The notes beneath the pieces are model-generated. The model was given only the letters and a program-made list of their open reading frames with translations. It was not told the origin of the DNA and ran no database searches. The position numbers and the translations under genes were made by a program. This document shows, in pieces, positions 1 through 9,728 of a stretch of 64,000 nt of DNA. Positions within the stretch are counted from its first letter, which is position 1. Every line of letters begins with the position of its first letter. Origin of the DNA: Rhodococcus sp. 06-235-1A (GTDB taxonomy: Bacteria; Actinomycetota; Actinomycetes; Mycobacteriales; Mycobacteriaceae); contig NZ_NOYI01000021.1 in NCBI RefSeq assembly GCF_002258785.1, positions 310,001 through 374,000 on the forward strand, given 5' to 3'.

Positions 1-960
1 GGTGACCGAACCGTTTTCGAAGACCTCGCGGATGGTGCGGGCCAGCAGCGGTGCGATCGAGAGCTCGGTCAGGGTTGCGAAGCGCTTGTCGTCGCTGATC
101 GGCAGGGTGTTGGTGACGACGACTTCCTTGGCACCGCAGTTGGCGAGGCGTTCGGCGGCCGGGTTGGACAGGACACCGTGGGTCGCGGCGATGACGACGT
201 CGCCCGCGCCTGCTTCCTTGAGAACCTTCACGGCCCCCGCGATGGTCCCGCCGGTGTCGATCATGTCGTCGATGAGAATGCAGGTGCGACCCTCGACCTC
301 GCCGACGACGCGGTTGGACTTGACCTGGTTGGGCACCAGCGGATCACGCGTCTTGTGGATGAAGGCCAGCGGCGCGCCGCCGAAGGAGTCCGCCCACTTC
401 TCGGCGACGCGGACACGGCCCGAGTCGGGGGAGACGACGGTGATGTGTTCGAGGCTGTACTTGCCGCGAATGTGATCGGCGAGCTGGCTGTGCGCGTGCA
501 TGTGGTCGACGGGGCCGTCGAAGAAGCCTTGGATCTGATCGGTGTGCAGGTCGACGGTGATGATGCGGTCGGCACCTGCGGTCTTGAGCAGATCTGCAAC
601 GAGGCGGGCGGAGATGGGCTCGCGGCCGCGGTGCTTCTTGTCCTGGCGGGCGTACGGGTAGAACGGCAGGATCGCGGTGATGCGCTTGGCCGATCCACGC
701 TTGAGAGCGTCGATCATGATGAGCTGTTCCATCAGCCACGTGTTGAGCGGGAACGGGTGCGACTGCAGCACGAATGCGTCCGAGCCGCGGACCGACTCCT
801 CGAAGCGAACGAAGATCTCGCCGTTGGCGAAGTCACGTGCCGTCTGCGGGGTGACGTCGATTCCGAGTTCCTTGGCGACCTGCTCGGCCAACTCCGGATG
901 TGCTCGACCAGAAAACAACATCAGGTTCTTCTGGTTGTCGATCCAATTAGGGGTGGTCAC
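1..960 (-). CDS. prs: Ribose-phosphate pyrophosphokinase (PRPP synthetase), C-terminus cut by window edge
   Basis: This cytosolic enzyme makes PRPP from ribose 5-phosphate and ATP for nucleotide, histidine and tryptophan synthesis, and in mycolata also for the decaprenylphosphoryl-arabinose precursor. The visible 320 codons begin [19 protein letters not shown] and contain the family motif [11 protein letters not shown] and the PRPP-binding loop [12 protein letters not shown]. The usual length is about 326 residues, so only a few C-terminal residues lie outside the window. The start is GTG at 960, which overlaps the glmU stop by four bases (GTGA), so the two genes are translationally coupled in one minus-strand operon. 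The glmU-prs order matches M. tuberculosis Rv1018c-Rv1017c. Confidence 0.96.
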   Translation of the reverse strand, partial: MTTPNWIDNQKNLMLFSGRAHPELAEQVAKELGIDVTPQTARDFANGEIFVRFEESVRGSDAFVLQSHPFPLNTWLMEQLIMIDALKRGSAKRITAILPFYPYARQDKKHRGREPISARLVADLLKTAGADRIITVDLHTDQIQGFFDGPVDHMHAHSQLADHIRGKYSLEHITVVSPDSGRVRVAEKWADSFGGAPLAFIHKTRDPLVPNQVKSNRVVGEVEGRTCILIDDMIDTGGTIAGAVKVLKEAGAGDVVIAATHGVLSNPAAERLANCGAKEVVVTNTLPISDDKRFATLTELSIAPLLARTIREVFENGSVT

Positions 961-2441
961 TGCTCTTCGCCGTCCTTTTGTTCGTACGCGTGTGCCGACT
1001 CGGCTGCCCGAGCACGTGCCGCAGCGTCTGCTGATGCCGTGCCGGGACGCTTTTCTTCGACCCAGCCATCGATGTTGCGCTGGGAACCGGCGGAGACGGC
1101 GAGCGCCCCCGGCGGTACATCGTTGCGGAGCACTGTGCCGGCTCCGGTGTAGGCACCGTCGCCCACTCGAACGGGGGCCACGAACATGTTGTCCGAGCCC
1201 GTCCTGACGTGTGAACCCACGACTGTCCGACTCTTGTTCACGCCGTCGTAGTTCACGAAGACGCTCGAGGCACCGATATTGGAGTGATCACCGATCGTCG
1301 CGTCACCGACGTAGGTCAGATGGGGGACTTTGGAGTGATCGCCGATGGTCGAGTTCTTCGTCTCCACGAACGTGCCGATTTTGGAGCCGACACCGATTCG
1401 GGAACCCGGACGAAGGTAGGCGAAGGGCCCGACCGTGGCGTCCGGTCCGATCACGGCCTGCTCGGCGTGCGTGCGGACCACCGACGCGCGCTCCCCGATC
1501 TCGACATCACGCAGGGTCGAATCCGGCCCGACGATCGCGTCGTCGGCGATGTGGGTCTTGCCGTGCAACTGGACACCGGGTTCGAGGCGGACGTCGGCAC
1601 CCAACGTGACGTCGATGTCGATCCAGGTGGTCGACGGGTCCACCACGGTGACGCCGGCCCGCATGTGCCGCTCGATGATGTGCCGATTGAGTACCGACGT
1701 GACGTGCGCCAACTGCACGCGATCGTTGACGCCCACCACCAGGTCGGGATCGGCCAGCTGGGTGCCGTACACGGCCTTGCCGTCGGCCTTGCTGATCTTG
1801 ACGACATCGGTCAGGTACAGCTCGTGCTGGGCGTTCGCGGTGCTGAGTTTGCCGAGCGCGGTGCGCAGGGCAACAGCATCGAACGCGTAGACGCCGGAGT
1901 TGACCTCACCGATCAGCACCTGAGCGGGAGTGGCGTCGGCGTGTTCGACGATCTCGGCCACTTCGCCGTCGTCGGTGCGCACGATGCGGCCGTAGCCGTT
2001 GGCGTCGTCCGGGAGAAAGGTCAGAACCGTCGCGGCAGCAGGACGGGGAGCGCTCAGATGCTCGTCGAGCAAGGCTTTGAGAGTGTGGCCGTCGAGCAGT
2101 GGGACATCTGCCGCGGTGACAAGGATGGTGCCCTCGAAATCGTCCGGCAACGCCGCCAAGCCACATTGCACCGCATGCCCGGTTCCCAATTGCTGGTCCT
2201 GGACGGCGGTATGGATGGTGCGACCCAAGGTGGCGGCGAGGTCCTGGACGGCGTCGGTCACTCGTGCGCGATCGTGCCCGACGACGGTCACCAGGTGGTC
2301 GGGACCGAGATCACCGGCCGCGTGGAGAGCGTGCGCGAGCATCGTGCGGCCGGCCAGGGGGTGCAGAACTTTCGGGGTCTTCGACCGCATTCGGGTACCT
2401 GCACCCGCAGCGAGAACGACCACGGCGGTCTGCACAGGCAT
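957..2441 (-). CDS. glmU: Bifunctional UDP-GlcNAc pyrophosphorylase / glucosamine-1-phosphate N-acetyltransferase
   Basis: GlmU acetylates glucosamine 1-phosphate and then couples it to UTP, giving UDP-GlcNAc for peptidoglycan and the arabinogalactan linker. The 494-residue product opens with the nucleotidyltransferase motif [18 protein letters not shown] (about residues 10-27). From about residue 260 it carries the left-handed beta-helix hexapeptide repeats. The acetyltransferase active-site segment [20 protein letters not shown] includes the expected His. A charged Ala/Glu-rich tail follows, as in mycobacterial GlmU. The ATG at 2441 gives [13 protein letters not shown], the expected N-terminus. 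The gene is co-transcribed with prs. Confidence 0.97.
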   Translation of the reverse strand: MPVQTAVVVLAAGAGTRMRSKTPKVLHPLAGRTMLAHALHAAGDLGPDHLVTVVGHDRARVTDAVQDLAATLGRTIHTAVQDQQLGTGHAVQCGLAALPDDFEGTILVTAADVPLLDGHTLKALLDEHLSAPRPAAATVLTFLPDDANGYGRIVRTDDGEVAEIVEHADATPAQVLIGEVNSGVYAFDAVALRTALGKLSTANAQHELYLTDVVKISKADGKAVYGTQLADPDLVVGVNDRVQLAHVTSVLNRHIIERHMRAGVTVVDPSTTWIDIDVTLGADVRLEPGVQLHGKTHIADDAIVGPDSTLRDVEIGERASVVRTHAEQAVIGPDATVGPFAYLRPGSRIGVGSKIGTFVETKNSTIGDHSKVPHLTYVGDATIGDHSNIGASSVFVNYDGVNKSRTVVGSHVRTGSDNMFVAPVRVGDGAYTGAGTVLRNDVPPGALAVSAGSQRNIDGWVEEKRPGTASADAAARARAAESAHAYEQKDGEEQ

Positions 2442-2493
2442 TGAGCTCCTCAGGCGGTAACGCGAAGACGGTATGCACGAATGATGTTGCTCG

Positions 2494-2564
2494 CTCCGCC
2501 GCCAGGACTCGAACCTGAACTATCTGAACCAAAATCAGAGGTGCTGCCATTACACCACGGCGGA
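2494..2564 (-). tRNA. tRNA-Gln (anticodon UUG)
   Basis: On the minus strand the sequence folds as a cloverleaf. The 7-bp acceptor stem TCCGCCG/CGGCGGA pairs 2558-2564 with 2495-2501, the anticodon arm TCTGA-TTTTGGT-TCAGA has TTG at loop positions 3-5, and the T-arm contains GGTTCGAGTCC. CCA is not encoded. It lies just upstream of glmU in the same orientation. Confidence 0.93.
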
Positions 2565-2811
2565 TAATCGGCCAGTGGTTTCGTCAGTGGCCCTACGAAC
2601 CGAACGACGCATTCGTGACGCCACTGCACTCCCACCGAGCGCAACGATCCTCGCATGAGAGGTAGTGGTGAGTCGAACCGCGATATATAACAGACCGGCT
2701 GGGTCGTTTTAATGCGCTCCGGCTCCTGTCCATCCTGGTCGTTCCTGCAGGCTCCACTCCCGCTACCCGAACCGGATGGATCGGGCATCGCTAGGGTGAA
2801 GGAGACGTCGA

Positions 2812-2825
2812 TTCCGACGTCGGAA
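2812..2825. promoter_or_regulatory. Perfect palindrome upstream of a TetR gene, candidate operator
   Basis: TTCCGACGTCGGAA is a perfect 14-bp inverted repeat ending 30 bp before the ATG chosen for the TetR gene. Its position suits autoregulation. It also argues against the longer upstream start codons of that reading frame, which would make this stretch coding. Confidence 0.4.
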
Positions 2826-2855
2826 CGCAGTCGGTCGGCTACGGAAGCGGTTTTC

Positions 2856-3494
2856 ATGTCAGGCGCAGCCTCGGAGCAAGAACGCTCACCCCGGGTTCGG
2901 ATGACCGGAACCCAACGGCGCGAGCAGTTGATCGAGGTGGGGCGGACGCTGTTCGCCGAACGCGGCTACGAGGCCGCGTCGGTCGAGGAGATCGCCGGAC
3001 GCGCCAATGTGTCCAAGCCGGTCGTCTACGAACATTTCGGCGGTAAAGAAGGCCTCTATGCCGTCATTGTCGATCGTGAGATGTCGACGCTGCTCGGCAT
3101 GATCACCAAATCGCTCGACCTCAATCGTTCGCGGATTCGCGTCGAGCGTGTCGCTCTGGCACTGCTGACCTACATCGAGGACCGGACCGACGGTTTCCGC
3201 ATTCTCGTTCGCGATTCCCCGGCGGCTGCCGAAGACGGAAAGTACTCGTCGCTGCTCAACGAGGCCATCGGGCGCGTCGGACACATGCTGGCCGGAGACT
3301 TCTCTCGCCGTGGCCTCGACCCGGAGTTCGCGCCGATGTACGCCCAGGCCTTGGTCGGAATGGTGTCGATGACGGCGCAGTGGTGGCTCGATGTGCGCAC
3401 TCCTTCGAAAGAGGTGGTTGCGGCGCACGTGGTCAACCTGTGTTGGAACGGGCTGACGAATCTGGAGGCGGACCCTCGACTGACCGAGGAATGA
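2856..3494 (+). CDS. TetR/AcrR-family transcriptional regulator (Rv1019-type)
   Basis: This is a 212-residue one-component repressor. The N-terminal helix-turn-helix spans about residues 17-63: RREQLIEVGRTLFAERGYEA, then VEEIAGRANVSKPVVYEHFGGKEGLY. The C-terminal half is a divergent ligand/dimerisation domain. The ATG at 2856 has GGAAG upstream and is preceded by a 14-bp palindrome. The frame stays open further upstream (to 2712), but that extension is low-complexity and overlaps the palindrome. Its position between glmU and mfd matches Rv1019 of M. tuberculosis. The effector and targets are unknown. Confidence 0.88.
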   Translation: MSGAASEQERSPRVRMTGTQRREQLIEVGRTLFAERGYEAASVEEIAGRANVSKPVVYEHFGGKEGLYAVIVDREMSTLLGMITKSLDLNRSRIRVERVALALLTYIEDRTDGFRILVRDSPAAAEDGKYSSLLNEAIGRVGHMLAGDFSRRGLDPEFAPMYAQALVGMVSMTAQWWLDVRTPSKEVVAAHVVNLCWNGLTNLEADPRLTEE

Positions 3495-3683
3495 GCACAC
3501 CGTTTCGTCTCTTCGCGGTGAAAGAGGGGGTATCGTCCCCTTTGTCGGCCATGAGAGCTGCGTCACTCACGGCACAGTGCTCAATCGGACCGATGCATGT
3601 TGGCATGAGACGTAATGCCACTCAGTGGTACCGTTCGGGCGTAATTTGCGCAGTGTCAGTACAGAATCGCGAAGGCGGATCCT

Positions 3684-4328
3684 ATGGTCAGGCAGGCCCG
3701 CGCTGAGATAACCCGCGACACCGTGCTCGCGGGCGCAGCGAATGTATTCCTGCGCCTCGGGTACGCGAACGCGAGTCTCAGCGAGATCATCTCTCAGTCC
3801 CAGGTCACCAAAGGCGCTCTGTACTTCCATTTCGGTTCCAAGGAAGAACTGGCGCGCGCGGTCATCGACGAGGGCAACACTCGTCTGACCACTGCCTGCT
3901 CGCAGTTCAACGACGGTCGCATTCCCGCACTCGAAGCGGCGATCGGCATTTCCTACATCGTCGTGGACCTTTCTGTCAGCGACCCCATGGTTTCGGCCAT
4001 GCTCCGGCTGAGCCATCAGATCGGCGATTATCGGGGCACCGAAGGCAATGTCATGGCCGGGTGGAGCGAGTCCTTCGACAGGCTCGCTGCGAAAGCCATC
4101 GCGCAGGGCGACATCGACCCCAATTCGGACTCGCGCACCATCGGTTCGCTCGTACTCGAAATCCTCACCGGCGTACACATGGTTGCGGTCGCCACCTCCA
4201 CCACCGAGGAATTGCCCTCCCGGATGGAGCGGCTCTGGTACTACCTGCTGCCCGCATTGGTGCCCGCCAACAAACTGGACTACTTCCGCGAGTTCGCAGC
4301 GCGTCGCGTCATTCGCTTCGGTCCGTAA
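3684..4328 (+). CDS. TetR-family regulator of the gamma-butyrolactone-receptor (ArpA/ScbR) type
   Basis: The 214-residue product has the layout typical of Streptomyces gamma-butyrolactone receptors. It has an N-terminal RQARAEITRDTVLAGAA, then LGYANASLSEIISQSQVTKG with ALYFHFGSKEELARAVI (about residues 25-62). In ArpA and CprB an invariant Trp lies at the bottom of the ligand pocket, and here a Trp sits at residue 127, the same number as in CprB. It would repress genes until a butanolide-like signal binds. No gamma-butyrolactone synthase (AfsA) gene is adjacent or elsewhere in the window. Assignment to TetR is certain; the ligand class is inferred from the motif pattern. Confidence 0.82.
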   Translation: MVRQARAEITRDTVLAGAANVFLRLGYANASLSEIISQSQVTKGALYFHFGSKEELARAVIDEGNTRLTTACSQFNDGRIPALEAAIGISYIVVDLSVSDPMVSAMLRLSHQIGDYRGTEGNVMAGWSESFDRLAAKAIAQGDIDPNSDSRTIGSLVLEILTGVHMVAVATSTTEELPSRMERLWYYLLPALVPANKLDYFREFAARRVIRFGP

Positions 4329-4329
4329 C

Positions 4330-5307
4330 TCACGAGTTTCTGGCAACGAAGTCCGCGATGTCGTCTCGGAGTCGATCCGGGTATTCGCCGTTGATCGCAT
4401 GAGAGGCGTCGGGATAGAGGCGCACGGTCCCGTTCCGAAGCGCCTCCACGGCCGTGGCGACGGCGTCGGTGGCGTCGTGCATCACAGACCTTCCTGCGAT
4501 GACGGCCAATACCGGCATACCGAGCGTCCCGAGTTGTTCCTCGGTGATGCGTGTCGGTTGCGGCAGCTTCAGTGAGTAGCCCTGCATCCCGGCTTCGATC
4601 ATGTCTGCGATGGGAACGTCCTGCACCTCTGCGCCGCCGGCTGTGTAGGAGTTGAAGCCGTCCCGCCAGGATTTCGGGAGCCACGGCACGGCGGCGGGTA
4701 GGGCGCGGATCGCGGTGCCCCACGGAATGTCGGCGAATACCCGAGCCGGGTCGATCAGCGTGAGAGTGGCGATGTGTGCGCTCTGGTGCAGCGCCAGATT
4801 AGCCGCGGTCCACCCGCCGATCGACAGGCCGACGAGATGGACCCGGCCGGTGGGTAGAGCATCGAGGGTCTGATCGAGCCAGGTGGCCTGGTCCTCGTCA
4901 CTGGAGATCGGGCGTTCCTGGATGCTGCGTCCGGGTTCGCCGAGCAGGTCGACGGTGTAGACGTCACCGATCGTCAGCAGGCCGGGCAGGTTGGCTGCCC
5001 ACACCGGCGTGGCAGAGGACCGGCCCGGCAGCAGAAACAGTGGGGTGGACGTTCCGGTGCCCTCGAACCGGTACACGCGGACGATGCCGTAGTCGGTTCT
5101 GATGTCGAGGGTCTCCGCCGGGTCGGGTAGGTCCTCGAAGGCGCGATCGTATGCGGCGAGGAAGCGGTCCTCGCTCGCCGCGCTGTTCCAATGCCCGACG
5201 GGTGACGGTGAGCGGAGCGCGAACGCGACGGCAACGACGCCGATCGTCAACGTGACCCCGACAACGCGTAGGTATCGGCGCTGGACTTTCGTTGGTGAAG
5301 CTTCCAT
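4330..5307 (-). CDS. Membrane-anchored alpha/beta hydrolase
   Basis: This 325-residue protein has an uncleaved-type N-terminal anchor (residues about 12-31, RYLRVVGVTLTIGVVAVAFA) followed by an extracytoplasmic alpha/beta-hydrolase fold. The oxyanion region is LFLLPGRSSATPVW and the nucleophile elbow is GLSIGGW. The late acid loop lies near VLAVIAGRSVMHDA, and the catalytic His is probably in YPDASHAINGEYP. The gene is divergent from the TetR gene at 5363, with two tandem palindromes between them, so it is probably that regulator's target. Its 3' end lies two bases from the stop of the convergent TetR gene at 4328. The substrate cannot be read from the sequence. Confidence 0.85.
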   Translation of the reverse strand: MEASPTKVQRRYLRVVGVTLTIGVVAVAFALRSPSPVGHWNSAASEDRFLAAYDRAFEDLPDPAETLDIRTDYGIVRVYRFEGTGTSTPLFLLPGRSSATPVWAANLPGLLTIGDVYTVDLLGEPGRSIQERPISSDEDQATWLDQTLDALPTGRVHLVGLSIGGWTAANLALHQSAHIATLTLIDPARVFADIPWGTAIRALPAAVPWLPKSWRDGFNSYTAGGAEVQDVPIADMIEAGMQGYSLKLPQPTRITEEQLGTLGMPVLAVIAGRSVMHDATDAVATAVEALRNGTVRLYPDASHAINGEYPDRLRDDIADFVARNS

Positions 5308-5320
5308 GTCACGGCTCCTA

Positions 5321-5350
5321 ACCGATCGGTAAGTAATTCAACCGTACGGT
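5321..5350. promoter_or_regulatory. Tandem palindromic operator between divergent hydrolase and TetR genes
   Basis: ACCGATCGGT (5321-5330) and ACCGTACGGT (5341-5350) are perfect 10-bp palindromes. Both fit ACCGNNCGGT and their centres are exactly 20 bp (two helical turns) apart. They lie between the divergent starts at 5307 and 5363. This is a strong candidate binding site for two dimers of the TetR protein encoded at 5363. Confidence 0.65.
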
Positions 5351-5362
5351 AGGCTGGCGTTC

Positions 5363-5932
5363 GTGGCAACGAAGGAACCCAGCTTCATCGAGCGCACCCG
5401 GCGCGCCCAGTTGATCGATGTGACGATCGATGCGGTCGCCGAGCACGGGTATGCGAAGGTCTCCCTCGCTCGTATCGCGGACAGTGCGGGAATCACCAAA
5501 GCTGCTGTGCTGTACCACTTCCGAACGAAGGACGCGGTGGTCGAGGCGGCGTACCGATTCGTTCTCGATGCGCTCGTCGAGGATGTCGCGGCTGCAGTCG
5601 GGGCGGTCCGGGCGCAGGACGGGCCACGGGCGTACGTGCGCTCGATGGTCGGCCACCTCCACTCCCATCCCGGGCGTACCCGAATGCTCATCGAGGCGCT
5701 GGGCAACTCCGCGCTCGGGCACACCCCGGAGCAGCGGTGGAGGCCGTTGGCCGACCTCATCGACGCGGCCGTCCGTGCGCGTGGGACGTCTGGTGTCGAT
5801 GCACGCACGCTCGCGGTCATCACGGGCGGCGCGATAGATGCGATCGTCATCGAACGCCTGCACGACCCGCAGTACGACTCGGCGTCGGCCGCCGACTCGC
5901 TCGCAGCGATGCTCGACGCGGCTCTGAGCTGA
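5363..5932 (+). CDS. TetR/AcrR-family transcriptional regulator
   Basis: This is a 189-residue repressor. The helix-turn-helix at about residues 10-56 reads RTRRAQLIDVTIDAVAEHGY, then SLARIADSAGITKAAVLYHFRTKD. The remaining all-helical domain should bind an unknown ligand. The start is GTG at 5363 (VATKEPSF). The gene is divergent from the anchored hydrolase gene and follows a double palindrome, so autorepression together with control of the hydrolase is the simplest reading. Confidence 0.88.
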   Translation: MATKEPSFIERTRRAQLIDVTIDAVAEHGYAKVSLARIADSAGITKAAVLYHFRTKDAVVEAAYRFVLDALVEDVAAAVGAVRAQDGPRAYVRSMVGHLHSHPGRTRMLIEALGNSALGHTPEQRWRPLADLIDAAVRARGTSGVDARTLAVITGGAIDAIVIERLHDPQYDSASAADSLAAMLDAALS

Positions 5933-6036
5933 CCCCGCGCTCGCCCGCTTGCCGGGTTGCCGGTGTACTCCCATAGACTTGCCCGAGACTGTGCGTGTGC
6001 AGCCGTCGCCTCGAATCGCTTGTAGGAGCATTGCTG

Positions 6037-9000
6037 TTGTCTTCCGATTCTCTGCCAGCCATTTCTCCATCCGGGCCGGCCCCGATCGTTCCCGACGCAG
6101 CGCTCCAACTCTCGGGTCTGGCCAGCGTTGCGCTGACGGATTCGTCGATGGTGGCCGTCGCCGACGCGATCGGAACCGCCGAGCACACGCTCATCGGACC
6201 GCACTCGGTTCGCCCGTTCGTCGCAGCCGCCATCGCACAGCACACTCAGCTGTTGATCGTCACCGCTACCGGGCGTGAAGCGGACGATCTCACCGACGAA
6301 CTCCGCCAGATCCTCGGCGGTGGCGTCGTGATGTTCCCGTCGTGGGAGACGCTTCCGCACGAGCGACTCTCGCCGAGCGCCGACACCGTCGGCAAGCGAC
6401 TGGACGTACTCCGCCGGCTCGCTCGTCCCGGCGACACCGATTACGGCGATCCTCTGCGCGTCATCGTCACCACCGTCCGCTCGCTGGTGCAGCCGATGGC
6501 ACCCGGTCTCGGCGAGATCGAACCCGTGACCCTGAAGGTCGGGCTCGACATCGACTTCGACGGCTTGATCCACCGACTCGTCGAGTTCGGATACCTACGC
6601 GTGGACATGGTCGGCAAGCGCGGTGAGTTCGCCGTCCGCGGCGGAATCCTCGACCTGTTCTCGCCGACGTCAGATCACCCGGTGCGCGTGGAATTCTGGG
6701 GCGACGAGATCACCGAGCTCCGCGCGTTCGCGGTCTCCGATCAGCGTTCACTGCCCGATCACGAGGTCGATCTCGTCATCGCTCCGCCGTGCCGCGAGTT
6801 GCTCCTCACCCAGGAAGTCCGCGACCGCGCCGCGATACTCGCTGCCGACAATGCGGGCGACACCGCACTGGTCGAGATGCTCGACAAGATCTCCGCGGGA
6901 GTCCCCGTGGAGGGTATGGAGGCATTGCTGCCGCTGTTGCAGCCGGGCGAGTTGCAGTTGCTCGCCGACACCCTCCCCGCAGGAACACACGTACTGCTGT
7001 GTGACCCCGAGCGAATCCGCACGCGCGCAACCGATCTGGTGCGCACGGGCCAGGAATTCCTCGAAGCATCCTGGACGGCTGCCTCGATCGGCGGAGCAGC
7101 GCCGCTGGACACGTCCACCCTCGACACCTCCAGTCTCGAAGGCGCGTCCCTCGATCTCGGGGCCTCGGCGTATCGGTCGCTGCGGCAGGTTCGCGAATCC
7201 GCGCAGGTGCACGGCCGCCCGTGGTGGACCATCAGCCCGCTCGCCTCCGGTAACGGCGAGGAAGTCGAACTCGCTGTCGACTCGGTCCCGGAGGTCCGGG
7301 GATCCGAAGAGGCTCTCACGGCCCTGTTCGCCACGCTGCGGGCGCACATCGCCACCGGTGGTCGCGCAGTCATCTCCGTCGCCGGTGCCGGCACCGCCAC
7401 CCGCATCATCGAACGCCTCGCCGAGGCCGAAGTGCCTGCGGCACATCTCGATTCCGGTGCGGTCCCGGTCACGGACGTCGTCAACGTCCTGTGCGGATCG
7501 CTGCACGACGGCCTGGTGTTTCCCGACGCGAAACTCGTGGTCGTCACCGAAAGCGATCTGACCGGCAACCGCGTGGCCGCAGCAGGTGAGGGCCGCAAGC
7601 TCCCGGCGAAGCGTCGCAATCAGGTCGATCCGCTCGCACTCGTCGCCGGCGACAGCGTCGTGCACGATCAGCACGGAATCGGTCGATTCGTCGAGATGGT
7701 CGAACGCACCATCGGCGGTGCCCGGCGCGAATACCTCGTCGTGGAGTACGCGCCCAGCAAGCGGGGCCATCCAGGCGACCGACTCTTCGTCCCGATGGAC
7801 TCGCTCGATCAGCTCTCGCGTTACGTCGGCGGCGAGCTGCCGTCTCTGAGCAAGCTCGGCGGATCCGACTGGGCCAATACCAAACGCAAGGCGCGCAAGG
7901 CAGTTCGCGAGATCGCCGGCGAACTCGTGCAGCTGTACGCCGCTCGCCAGGCAGCGCCCGGGCACGCTTTCGGACCCGACACTCCGTGGCAGCTCGAAAT
8001 GGAAGATGCGTTCGGCTTCACCGAGACGGTCGACCAGATGACGGCCATCACCGACGTCAAGGCCGACATGGAGAAGGCTGTTCCGATGGACCGCGTCATT
8101 CTCGGCGACGTCGGCTACGGCAAGACCGAGATCGCGGTGCGCGCCGCGTTCAAGGCGGTACAGGACGGCAAGCAGGTCGCCGTGCTGGTGCCGACAACGC
8201 TTCTGGCGCAACAGCATCTGCAGACCTTCACCGCACGGATGGCGTCGTTCCCGGTGACGGTGAAGGGGCTCTCCCGCTTCACCCACGGCTCCGAATCCAA
8301 GGAGGTCATGGCCGGGCTGGCCGACGGTACGGTCGACATCGTCGTCGGTACGCACCGGTTGCTGCAGACCGGCGTCGCTTGGAAGGACCTCGGTCTGGTC
8401 ATCGTCGACGAGGAGCAGCGCTTCGGCGTCGAGCACAAGGAGCACATCAAGTCGCTCCGAACCCACGTCGACGTGCTGACGATGTCGGCGACGCCGATTC
8501 CGCGAACCCTCGAGATGAGCCTCGCCGGAATCCGTGAGATGTCGACCATCCTCACCCCGCCCGAGGAGCGTCACCCGGTACTCACGTACGTCGGGGCATA
8601 CAACGACAAGCAGGTCGCCGCGGCCATCAGGCGTGAGCTGCTGCGCGACGGCCAGGTGTTCTTCGTGCACAACCGCGTCAGCTCGATCGACAAGGCCGCC
8701 AAAAAGATTCGCGATCTGGTTCCCGAGGCGCGGGTGGCGACGGCGCACGGTCAGATGAACGAGGAAACACTCGAGCGCACCGTGCAGGGGTTCTGGCAGC
8801 GCGAGACCGACGTGCTGGTGTGCACCACGATCATCGAGACGGGCCTCGACATCTCCAATGCCAACACGCTGATAGTCGAGCGGTCCGATTCGCTCGGCCT
8901 GTCGCAGTTGCACCAGCTCCGAGGCCGAGTGGGCCGTAGCCGCGAGCGTGGGTACGCGTACTTCCTGTATCCGCCGGAGAAGCCGCTCACCGAGACCGCC

Positions 9001-9726
9001 TACGACCGGCTGGCGACCATCTCGCAGAACTCCGATCTCGGTGCCGGCATGGCCGTGGCGATGAAGGACCTCGAAATCCGTGGTGCCGGAAATGTTCTGG
9101 GCGCTGAGCAGTCCGGTCACGTCGCAGGCGTCGGATTCGACCTGTACGTGCGGCTCGTCGGCGAAGCGGTCGAGGCGTACCGCGCGGCCGCCGACGGCAA
9201 GCCCATCACCACAGACGAGGCACCCAAGGAAGTGCGCATCGACCTACCCGTCGACGCCAATATTCCACCCGACTACGTCACCAGCGATCGGTTGCGTCTC
9301 GAGGGTTACCGAAAGCTCGCTGCTGCAGCCGATTCCGCAGGCATCGATGCCGTCATCGACGAACTCGTCGATCGATACGGCCCGTTGCCGGAGGAGGTGG
9401 GCCGGCTGGTCTCCATCGCGAAGCTGCGTCTGATCGCCAAGGAGTACGGCTTGACCGACGTCAATGTAGCCGGCACGCAGGTGAAATTGGCTCCGATGGA
9501 CCTGCCCGATTCCAAGCAGATCCGCCTCAAGCGGCTGTATCCCAGCGCCACCTACCGGGCGACGACCGGAGTGGTGCAGTTGCCACTGCCGCGCGTCGAG
9601 GGTGGCGGCGTGGGGGCGGCGCGCGTACGCGACGTCGAATTGGTGCAGTTCATCGCCGATCTCATCCTATCCTTGGACGGGAAGCCATCTCGGTCGGTCT
9701 TGTTGGAGCAAACAGTGGGGGTGTAG
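6037..9726 (+). CDS. mfd: Transcription-repair coupling factor Mfd
   Basis: Mfd removes RNA polymerase stalled at DNA lesions and recruits UvrA for strand-specific repair. The product is about 1229 residues. It has the UvrB-like N-terminal domain ([20 protein letters not shown]), the RNA-polymerase-interacting region beginning [17 protein letters not shown], the RecG-like translocase with Walker [10 protein letters not shown], the DEEQ box ([13 protein letters not shown]) and motif [13 protein letters not shown], and the TRCF C-terminal domain. The frame is open from GTG at 5995, but AGGAG at 6024-6028 is best spaced for TTG at 6037 ([10 protein letters not shown]), which I prefer. Two bases separate it from the following mazG-type gene. 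Confidence 0.96.
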   Translation: MSSDSLPAISPSGPAPIVPDAALQLSGLASVALTDSSMVAVADAIGTAEHTLIGPHSVRPFVAAAIAQHTQLLIVTATGREADDLTDELRQILGGGVVMFPSWETLPHERLSPSADTVGKRLDVLRRLARPGDTDYGDPLRVIVTTVRSLVQPMAPGLGEIEPVTLKVGLDIDFDGLIHRLVEFGYLRVDMVGKRGEFAVRGGILDLFSPTSDHPVRVEFWGDEITELRAFAVSDQRSLPDHEVDLVIAPPCRELLLTQEVRDRAAILAADNAGDTALVEMLDKISAGVPVEGMEALLPLLQPGELQLLADTLPAGTHVLLCDPERIRTRATDLVRTGQEFLEASWTAASIGGAAPLDTSTLDTSSLEGASLDLGASAYRSLRQVRESAQVHGRPWWTISPLASGNGEEVELAVDSVPEVRGSEEALTALFATLRAHIATGGRAVISVAGAGTATRIIERLAEAEVPAAHLDSGAVPVTDVVNVLCGSLHDGLVFPDAKLVVVTESDLTGNRVAAAGEGRKLPAKRRNQVDPLALVAGDSVVHDQHGIGRFVEMVERTIGGARREYLVVEYAPSKRGHPGDRLFVPMDSLDQLSRYVGGELPSLSKLGGSDWANTKRKARKAVREIAGELVQLYAARQAAPGHAFGPDTPWQLEMEDAFGFTETVDQMTAITDVKADMEKAVPMDRVILGDVGYGKTEIAVRAAFKAVQDGKQVAVLVPTTLLAQQHLQTFTARMASFPVTVKGLSRFTHGSESKEVMAGLADGTVDIVVGTHRLLQTGVAWKDLGLVIVDEEQRFGVEHKEHIKSLRTHVDVLTMSATPIPRTLEMSLAGIREMSTILTPPEERHPVLTYVGAYNDKQVAAAIRRELLRDGQVFFVHNRVSSIDKAAKKIRDLVPEARVATAHGQMNEETLERTVQGFWQRETDVLVCTTIIETGLDISNANTLIVERSDSLGLSQLHQLRGRVGRSRERGYAYFLYPPEKPLTETAYDRLATISQNSDLGAGMAVAMKDLEIRGAGNVLGAEQSGHVAGVGFDLYVRLVGEAVEAYRAAADGKPITTDEAPKEVRIDLPVDANIPPDYVTSDRLRLEGYRKLAAAADSAGIDAVIDELVDRYGPLPEEVGRLVSIAKLRLIAKEYGLTDVNVAGTQVKLAPMDLPDSKQIRLKRLYPSATYRATTGVVQLPLPRVEGGGVGAARVRDVELVQFIADLILSLDGKPSRSVLLEQTVGV

Positions 9727-9728
9727 CG

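Noticed and set aside
6748..9120. Long open frame of 790 codons on the minus strand
   Set aside because: It is antisense to mfd, which has full motif support. Its composition is a GC-rich shadow with no domain.
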